Shown in pieces: positions 56,858-64,000 of a DNA stretch of 64,000 nucleotides (position 1 is the stretch's first letter; every line of letters begins with the position of its first letter). This DNA comes from Prostheceraeus crozeri. Taxonomy: Eukaryota; Platyhelminthes; Polycladida; Euryleptidae. Location: contig CAJQUW010003454.1 of the NCBI GenBank assembly GCA_907163375.1, positions 173,448 to 237,447 of the forward strand. Reading direction: 5' to 3'. The notes under the pieces are model-generated. The model was not told where the DNA came from. It was given only the letters and a program-made list of their open reading frames with translations, and searched no databases. Position numbers and translations under genes: made by a program.

Positions 56858-57541
56858 CGTCTTACGACGAACAACCTGATCAGATGTTCGTGTGCATTGC
56901 GAGGGATCAACATTAAAAAGCACTTTTAAACTGGTTTTAGTAAAATGAATCATGGTTCTTGTTCTTATTGCTGCAAGCATTTTCCATTGATTCCTCTCAA
57001 TTGAACAATCTATAGATTGATAACTTCGAAGTCTGTTTTGACGCATAAAGTAGAGCAATATCCATTTCGTGCTATTCGCGATATTAATGCATCATATGCT
57101 TATATCATACTACTTACATTTGTCATGAGAGGTTCAATTTCTTGTAGGTTTCTGAGCCTCTGCATCCTTCTACTTAAGAGAACAATAGGATACCTGGTTC
57201 ATTTTGAAAGGATGCTTTTGAACAATTTCATTAAAGGAATATTTAGAATTACGACACATTATTCAGAGTTCAAGTTTAAAAGCGCAGTTTAAAAGTAAAC
57301 TTTGAAGCAGTGTTTGGAAGGAGGCAGTTCAGAACACCTTCATCTATTTGTCTCTGTTTTTTATCTTTGTCTATTTGACAATGCAACTGATCAATTGAAT
57401 TGTGATGTATAATCATAAATCTATCGAATCCGTCTTCACGGGAGCATTTCTCCATAGTATCACTACAACTGGATTTGGAACAGGTAACTAACCGATATAG
57501 AAATCATATATAATGTAGATTATTCTTATTTTTACATTTCA
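56858..57541. other. Non-coding, ends in a splice-acceptor-like tract
   Basis: No supported gene. ttatttttacatttcag (57526-57542) directly precedes the piggyBac-like exon. Confidence 0.4.
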
Positions 57542-57702
57542 GGGAAAGAACTTGAGAAGACTCTTCCTAAAAGAAATTGACCGGACCCATGTGGAGCCTC
57601 TCATTTAGAGACGTATTACGAGACCACAGCTGCAGCTCCAGGTCAGACGCACAATAAGGCAAGTTGGAGCTCCTTCAGAAGATCGGCATCAGAATACTCC
57701 AC

Positions 57703-58580
57703 CAGGGATGCGGAGTCGGAGTCCCGGAGTCCTATCATTTTTGCTGGAGCCGGAGTCGGATTCCGGCCTATAACTAGACTCGAAATAACATAATACAAGC
57801 AAATTATTTATCCTCGTGCATAGCTGTCATTGTCTTGATGTCAACTTCCTCCGTTAAACAAAAGTACAGAGACACCAATGCATGCAAACTTATAATAGTT
57901 GAGGGAATGAACCGTGATAGTGAAAAAAGGATTGTCTTTTCACTCGGTGATTTAGTAGAGAGACAAGCCTTCCTAGCCTCGATCACATATACGCACCAAA
58001 GTCATATCAGAGACAAAAATGAAAATACTAGCTTGTTTGAGAACATTGTCTCTTACCCTCACGGTAACCGTGTGTGATGTCTACTCCAAAGCGCATATTA
58101 AATGGGGGAAATGGGGGATTTTCCTGCTGGTGGAGACTGCAGAAAAACCGTATGAACCACACATCAAGAAGATGGGAGGAGCACAGTCGTATGCAAAGAC
58201 TATGGATTATGTAAAGACTGAAAACTCGACTGAAAATTGGAAACATTTGATATCTACGATGAGGACTAATCAACATAGATATTTCCCTATCTTACAATGT
58301 TTAACAATTGTCCGATATCTTCGTTGAGGAGTGAAGTGTTGTTTCCACTTCTCATACATTGAGAGATAGGATAGTTTCCGGTCTTTATATAATCCATAGT
58401 CTTTGGTCGTATGCATCCAACTTAAAGCGACATTTGATAAACTTTCATCGAAAATGATTGATAATTGATACAGCAATGATCACTAGAAATAGGTTCAGAT
58501 AAGCCTATAATGACCTATGACGTAGGTTACCAGTTTTTTCAAAAAACTAGGCCACCCGGAGATAGGACTCCGCATCCCTG
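57703..58580 (+). mobile_element. hAT derivative, both ends present, inside the piggyBac exon
   Basis: Ends CAGGGATGCGGAGTCGGAGT and ...AGGACTCCGCATCCCTG. Flanks TACTCCAC (57695-57702) and TATTCCAC (58581-58588) are an 8-bp duplication with one change. The element is 878 bp including a 212-bp MITE plus duplicated target. Its BED-finger frame is degraded (KPYEPH where the copy at 30429 has KPCEAH) and is cut by the MITE. Confidence 0.9.
58194..58405. mobile_element. Small hAT-like MITE nested in the hAT element
   Basis: Ends CAAAGACTATGGATTATGTA and ...TATAATCCATAGTCTTTG are inverted. The perfect 8-bp repeat GTCGTATG flanks it (58186-58193, 58406-58413). It is 212 bp with no frame. It interrupts the region encoding the BED finger of its host. 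Confidence 0.9.
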
Positions 58581-58728
58581 TATTCCACCCTTCCAAGAGC
58601 GAGGTAGATATCGCTTGTGTGAAGAAGGACGCCACATTCGTTTGCGCTGTGCAGTATGTGATCGGCTCGTTTGCAAAGACCATTTGTATAGTCTTAGTAG
58701 AAGGGTTACATGTCCCGGTTCCCGATGA

Positions 58729-59005
58729 ACGAACGTATAACATTCAAGATCAGATGCTTATGACATATAGGACATTACTTGAGCTAGTCTGTGTACATTT
58801 ATCAGAAATTGAATTTCCCTGCCGCTTTCTTCGATCATCTGGAAACCGCTTCTCATTGAAATTACTTGCCAAAAAATGCCCCGTTGAAGTCGCGCGTTTT
58901 GCTTCTAGAGAACTTATGTGGAGAACTTTGTGATGACTTCTTGCAATTTGTGACTCAAGCATCGCTGTGAACTCTTTTGGGCACAGTGCTGTATAAATTT
59001 GTCAG
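58729..59005. other. Non-coding flank after the piggyBac exon
   Basis: Would be 3' UTR if the exon were expressed; aataaa words lie within the simple repeat at 59006-59030. Confidence 0.35.
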
Positions 59006-59030
59006 AATAAATAAATGAATAAATAAATAA
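59006..59030. repeat. (AATA)n microsatellite
   Basis: Six AATA/AATG units. Confidence 0.85.
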
Positions 59031-60399
59031 AGGCCTTATCTTACTCCTGCCCACACCAGGCTCTGGAACACATCGATTACCCGGGGGGATGGCGATTCGC
59101 CCCACATTTCTGAATTATTGCTCTGAATGACATAAATGAAGTTCTCTGTTCAACATATTTCGTTGGTGAACTTTCCAATAGAAGCATTCATTTTTTCATA
59201 TTTGTCGTATAATTGGCAATTTAATATTTAAAATCACCACTGGAGAGATGGTCTTGCAATATTTTTGAAATTTGCCTGCAAATATCCTTTAACTCAATTG
59301 AATCCAGGTTATTTTGGTCATTGAAAACCAACTCCGTCATCTTGTTTCTATTATTAACAATTGAAAAATGTGAATTGAAATTGATTTCTTGAACATCTGC
59401 TAGAAATGCATGATAGATGACTTTGAGAACGATGGCAGCAGCCCTGTCAGTTCAAATCACAATATAGACAGTGTCAACAATTTATTCTTATAATTAATTA
59501 TTCAATTACATGAACTATTATTCAACTTCCAATCACAACAATCATCAATATTAAATTTTAAGACTATAGTTATATAGATACGATACGCAACGATAAAAGA
59601 AAAACTTTAAACTTACAGTTGACTTCTTAATGCTGAATTCACTTCAATTCGATCGGACTCACTTATACCAAAATAATATCATAAATATCAGTGTCACTTA
59701 TGCCGTCAATCTTCAATCGCGCTCGCTGATGTGTTGCGTATAGGCTTCTGTGTTGTTGTTCGCTGACAGGCTGGTTGAATTGTTACTTCTGTAGTTATGT
59801 TACACCGCGAGAGCCCGGAGTTCTTCTAACGGCTACTGAAAATGACGTATTGTTGTTGTTGGCAGTTGTTGTTCTGTCAATTTCTCATCGTTTTTAATTT
59901 ATACAAATTTTTGAGACTTGATGATAAAAGCACTTTCTTTTGAAAATTGAAAGAGTTTCCTTAAATCTCTGCTCGTTAGCTTTCGACCCGACTACATTTC
60001 GTTCTTATCACGGAAAATTTAATTTCCTTTTTTAACATGGACCATTAATCAGTTTTCATGATATCATTTATATCGTCGTTTTTTGTCATCAACAATCACG
60101 TTATTCGCACACTGAATTTCTTCTGTCAGTTTATTAATAGATTTATTCGCATCTCATCTCTCTCTCTCAGTCTCACTCAGCGTTTGATTCTTTGCTGACC
60201 GTTAACTTTCTTTTCATTTTTCACGAGATATTGAATATTGATATTGTTCTGTTAGATAGTTGATGTTTTATTGAATTGATAAAGACGTAGTCGAAAACTC
60301 TTCAATATATCTTTTTATTGACCTTCTCTTCGTTTTAAAAATGAAATATAACATTAACATGGATTTTTGAGGGCAACAATGACGGACATCTGAGGGCGC
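59031..60399. other. Non-coding, no feature recognised
   Basis: AT-rich, with a small CT-run near 60160. No supported gene. Confidence 0.45.
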
Positions 60400-60801
60400 G
60401 TAAGCGCCTGAAAATGTCCTACATTGTGTAGTCTATATGTTCGTATATCTTCCTTAGTTAAAATACTAAACCACTATATGCCGGTTTGGCATATTGCAGT
60501 TCAGAATAAAGAACGTAGATATATGAAAAACATTTTAATCATTCCATTTAAGTCCAAATTTGAATTAGAATTCTATGATGTTGAACAGCAATATGCTTCG
60601 TGGGTATATTGCGGTTCAATAGTAGCATATTGCAGTTCAGTTACATAGAAAACCGAAACACAATGATATTACAGTTTAGACATCGGAACCGCAATAAGCT
60701 ATGGCTTCGTGCCTGACGGCCGTCAGTCTCATAGCATGTTGCGGTTCAGCTGTCTAAACTGCAATATCACATTGTAAGCGCCAGAAAATGTCCTACATTG
60801 T
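60400..60801. repeat. Direct-repeat-flanked block with palindromic core
   Basis: The 28-bp words at 60400-60427 and 60774-60801 are the same with one change (gtaagcgcc, then t/a, then gaaaatgtcctacattgt). Between them, 60660-60703 and 60730-60775 are inverted arms around a tgacggccgtca centre. The phrase catattgc(a/g)gttca occurs three times before the palindrome. The layout suggests a small mobile element with terminal direct repeats or a replication-derived rearrangement. Confidence 0.6.
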
Positions 60802-61909
60802 CGCCCGAAGAAATCTATGTTAATAATATTGTGTGTCAATTGAAATGAACTGGGCACCAATGGTATGAATACACATGTAAATATACGATGATTGAGATTT
60901 CAAAAATGTCTTTCACATACATACATAGATAGAGATATCATCATTACGGGATACATTGTTGCCTTCCCTTTTCCACATTGTACGATAGCTCAATTACGCA
61001 TAATAAGTATTCTATGAAGCCAGAAAGACAAGAAAATGCAGAAATCCGAGGCTGCGAAGCGATTTTCTTGCCCTCTGGATTCACAGAATAACTTATCCTC
61101 GAACTCTATGCAAATTTCCTATAACCAATGTGATTATACGAATATTTCTATGAAAATTTATCTTGCTCTCCGAGAAGGACAAGGATATCATGGCAGTTTA
61201 CTTTCAAATAATATTCAGAGAGCAAGTCATCATATCTATAACATGTAGATATTGCAGGGCCACCAAATGATAGCGCATTATTTGTGTTTCTATGGCTAAG
61301 ACATTGAGATTTGAAATTTGATACATCACATCCTCATCGACTTGCTTATACACTTGCTTATATTCTTATTCCGTTCAACATCGTTGCGAGTTGCAAATCT
61401 GATCTAAGACCAGGAATATACGTCCATACTCGAAAATTTAGATGCAATGGACTGGAACTAAAAAAAGAAATGTTCATAAAGAATTCATAACGCTTGGGGA
61501 AAGGTGTATTGCGAATTATCATACAAGACGAATTTCAAATCTGGCCCAGTTAATAAAACTGAAGTAGTGCAATACCTGGAGGAGATTCTTACCGGTAAAA
61601 AGATAAGGCCTACTTACCTATGTCAGTGGATGTGTTATCAAGAAAATTCAACAATCGTGGAAGTGGCGGAAGCAGTCAGTACCGGTCATGCAATACAATA
61701 CTATAAAAAATATACTACTAATTCATCAAAGCTCCAATATTGTCAAATAATTAGCAGAATATGCGATGAACTATTTATTTTCTTTTCAGCTGACCCGCAT
61801 TCGACACAAATATTACTGCAGACATAATTTTATGGGCTTTACGATTTCCCAGTATTTAGCACATGCTGCATTTGCAGACTACAGTCATACTAATGCCTTG
61901 TATCATTCC
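60802..61909. other. Non-coding; one unsupported frame
   Basis: 61504-61827 is open for 107 codons but starts with GTG and has no recognisable domain. An acceptor-like tttcttttcag lies inside it near 61788. I do not call a gene. Confidence 0.35.
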
Positions 61910-62166
61910 AATGCAGATGACTGAGTCCATCATTAATTGGACTTAAAATTTAGTTTTCTGAATTACAATGCGTTTTACTCCATTGAGATGTGGATGACTG
62001 AGTCCATCACTAATTGTGCTTCAAATTTAGTTTTCTGAATTACAATGCGTTTTACTCCATTGAGATGTGGATGACTGAGTCCATCACTCATTGGACTTAA
62101 AATTTAGTTTTCTGAATTACAATGCGTTTTACTCCATTGAGATGTGGATGACTGAGTCCATCACCG
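61910..62166 (+). repeat. 77-bp tandem repeat, about 3.3 units
   Basis: gatgtggatgactgagtcca starts at 61987, 62064 and 62141, exactly 77 bp apart, with a partial first unit from 61910. Units are nearly identical, so the amplification is recent. Confidence 0.92.
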
Positions 62167-62613
62167 AAACTTTTATTTTCTGAAAAATAATACGATTTAT
62201 TTTATTGATTCATTGACGTTTTCATCCATCTGTAAGGGTTTATTGGAATCATTCATTTTATTGGATGAAACGATAGAAAGCCTCATTTTCGATACCAGAT
62301 GTAAAGACTTCCCACCCGATGTGCAGGTTTACAAAATGATGAGAACACAGATTGATTTTCTAAATATAATGAAATATATACATCTTGGATGACCAATTCT
62401 TATCAGACAAATAAACACATTGTCTATAGTCAGAGTTGGAAAAGTCAGAATTGGAATTGGACTTGGAATTGACAATATTAAAATCTACTGGAATTGGAAT
62501 TGGAATTGACCTTGATAAACCTCAATTCCACTTTTTCGATAGACCTGTGATAAATCTATTTGTTCAAAAATTGAAATCACAGTACTCAGCCGTTGTGTTA
62601 ACTGCACGCAGAG

Positions 62614-62616
<3 letters not shown>
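62167..62616. other. Non-coding, ggaattgg-rich patch
   Basis: ggaattggaattgg words recur at 62449-62505. No gene recognised. Confidence 0.45.

Positions 62617-62672
<56 letters not shown>
62617..62672. repeat. (GA)n microsatellite
   Basis: About 28 uninterrupted GA units; frames through it are artefacts. Confidence 0.97.
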
Positions 62673-62676
<4 letters not shown>

Positions 62677-63586
62677 ATCGACTGAGGTAGCTTTATTCTA
62701 CCAATTCTAGCAGGTAGCTTTATTCTAGAGGTAGTATTGTTGAATAAAGGGTATTTTTGTGACTTCGATGGGCCTACAGCCCCGGAAAATGTTATTTCAG
62801 TGATTAAGCAGACAATGAAAATACAATCATCTTTGTTCAATCTGTTATTTAGTTATTTATCAAGTAAGACAATTCATCAGAATAAAGCAATTGTTGAATT
62901 TAGTTCTTGATAAGATAAGCACAAAAATTGGAGATCAACTTAATTGTTGTACACACGAAAAACAATTGGTTTGGAAAGAGGAAAATTAACGCTGCAGTAA
63001 AATGACCAGCCGTTAACCAGAGCAATGTTTAAGCTGATCCATGTTAAATGCAAATCTAGAGATTGTAGAAAAAGAGATCTTTGAAGTTAAATATAACGCA
63101 CGTTTAGTCCGATAAACTTAAGTCATTTATCAAACGGAAAATTTTCAAACTGCTCATCGAAAGGATAACACATGATAATCTGTCTATTTCGTTACAGGGT
63201 ATCCATTACCCTGTATGAAACCGTTCTACACGCAATAATCACAGTCATTTTGCCTGACTAAGACACCATTTACTCAAGGATTAGACGACCAAGCCTTAAA
63301 GTAATACTATTATGCGTCAGTCTTGAAGCGAAGAATTGCCACAACTAATAGCACCAGTCGTGCATCCCACTTGTTAATGTGACCAATGCGCTTCCCTCTG
63401 ACTTTTACACAATCTCTACACATTTACCGTTGAATCGAAAGAGTGACAGCGCAAGTTCTAGACCTTCAAAACCAGGAGCAGTAATCATAACGTTGTGCAG
63501 ATGCCTTGGTTTGACATAATTATGTTGAGTTGGGAGGAACCAAGTTTTGTTCGATATTCAAAATATAATCTCTTTTTTATATACTT
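62673..63586. other. Non-coding, no feature recognised
   Basis: ctagcaggtagctttattcta-type words repeat briefly at 62685-62735. No gene recognised. Confidence 0.45.
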
Positions 63587-63621
63587 TGCGATACTTCGAT
63601 CAGCATGCTGATCATCTTCAG
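63587..63621 (-). ncRNA. CTGAAGA-hairpin-GAAG motif
   Basis: On the minus strand CTGAAGAT precedes the perfect palindrome GATCAGCATGCTGATC, followed by GAAGTATCGC. CTGANGA plus stem plus GAA(A) recalls the hairpin phrase often seen at ends of Penelope-like and related retroelements, but no coding remnant adjoins it. Confidence 0.3.
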
Positions 63622-63689
63622 GCATGTGAATCTATTTTGCATAATTCAAAGTAACTCAACAATCACAAACATAGCAATGCATAAACATA

Positions 63690-63860
63690 GAAATGAAATG
63701 CATTGGCGACAGATAGTACTGGGTTACCTTGTACCAGTAGCTAGAGCAATTTGATATCTTTGATGTGACTGACATAGACAATTGAAACAGGTAGTACCGG
63801 GTTACAATTTACCAGTAGTAGAGTGGAATTACTCTAACTTGACTAGAAACATACACAAAT
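63690..63860. repeat. Imperfect tandem duplication, about 78 bp
   Basis: agtactgggttaccttgtaccagtag (63715 on) and agtaccgggttacaatttaccagtag (63793 on) share order and spacing with their flanking catagaaatgaaa-like sequence. About two units. Confidence 0.6.
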
Positions 63861-64000
63861 GAAAGCTAAAGTCAAATGAAAAGGAAATCACGCTCAGGTT
63901 CACATCTGTTATTAATTTCAGCTTTTAATTGCTTGATGTGGTAAGCTTCACGAAGACGTAAATTTGTATTGTCATCATCATGTGCTAGTATTTCAGTTTG

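Larger units (their letters stand above)
57543..58728 (+). pseudogene. piggyBac transposase C-terminal exon, split by a hAT element
   Basis: 57543-57702 encodes KNLRRLFLKEIDRTHVEPLI and, after a TAG, RRITRPQLQLQVRRTIRQVG. 58581-58728 continues with PFQERGRYRLCEEGRHIRL, then RCAVCDRLVCKDH and a C-x2-S end. C-x2-C-x4-C-x2-H is the spacing of the Cys-rich domain that ends piggyBac transposases (SCKKCKKVICREH in the moth element). Removing the hAT and one target duplication leaves the frame continuous. A splice-acceptor-like tttcag at the start suggests the last exon of a piggyBac-derived gene or an intron-bearing element. The TAG, the final Cys-to-Ser change and the insertion make it dead now. 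The DDE core is not in the window. Confidence 0.72.

Noticed and set aside
61504-61827. 107-codon frame on the plus strand
   Set aside because: Starts with GTG, no domain, and no supporting splice structure beyond one acceptor-like tract inside it.
62436-62840. Frames through the GA microsatellite
   Set aside because: Low-complexity artefacts with Arg-Glu or Ser-Leu runs.
1-64000. LTR retrovirus-like, Polinton-like or other capsid-bearing copies
   Set aside because: Looked for long direct terminal repeats with gag, protease, integrase or capsid motifs; none recognised. All RT remnants seen are LINE-type or non-LTR.

Overview
The window looks like intron and intergenic DNA from an invertebrate animal. 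It is AT-rich and intron-bearing, has no operons or ribosome-binding sites, and almost every recognisable open frame belongs to a transposable element. One exon resembles a GnRH/corazonin-type receptor, which points to a bilaterian. The mix of hAT, piggyBac, PIF/Harbinger, Penelope-like and several non-LTR elements would fit a marine invertebrate, but the phylum cannot be fixed from this sequence. I see no tRNA gene likely to work, no rRNA, no CRISPR, and no LTR retrovirus-like or Polinton-like copy.

Layout. 0-6.7 kb: a nested pair of hAT-like MITEs (family A) and a TA-flanked inverted-repeat element. 8.5-15.3 kb: a LINE 3' end, a third family A copy, a large foldback element (family F) with a 149-bp higher-order repeat in one arm, and a purine-rich minisatellite. 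15.6-24.5 kb: a small unknown frame, a GC-rich island, a broken Harbinger transposase, half of an old duplicated segment, a CACTGTAAA MITE and a second nested family A pair. 25-27.3 kb: a lone arm of family F and a minimal palindromic Penelope-like insertion. 30.4-31.6 kb: a hAT derivative lying in the first visible intron of the receptor gene (minus strand). 33.1-35.1 kb: a composite Penelope-like insertion built as an inverted repeat, with a foldback element inside it. 36.5-38.7 kb: a decayed non-LTR element with an endonuclease-like tail. 39-50.8 kb: small MITEs, more family A copies, LINE remnants and the second half of the old duplication. 53-64 kb: a hAT element carrying a LINE fragment, a piggyBac 3' exon split by a hAT that is itself split by a MITE, and palindromic and tandem repeats.

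Only the receptor exon is a convincing host gene. The main interest is insertion history. Target-site duplications (8 bp hAT-like, 3 bp or TA foldback, 10 and 12 bp Penelope-like) can be read directly and give the order of events. Two family A insertions hit adjacent 8-mers of other family A copies in the same relative orientation. Both Penelope-like insertions are inverted composites and carry an identical hairpin motif whose layout resembles a hammerhead ribozyme.
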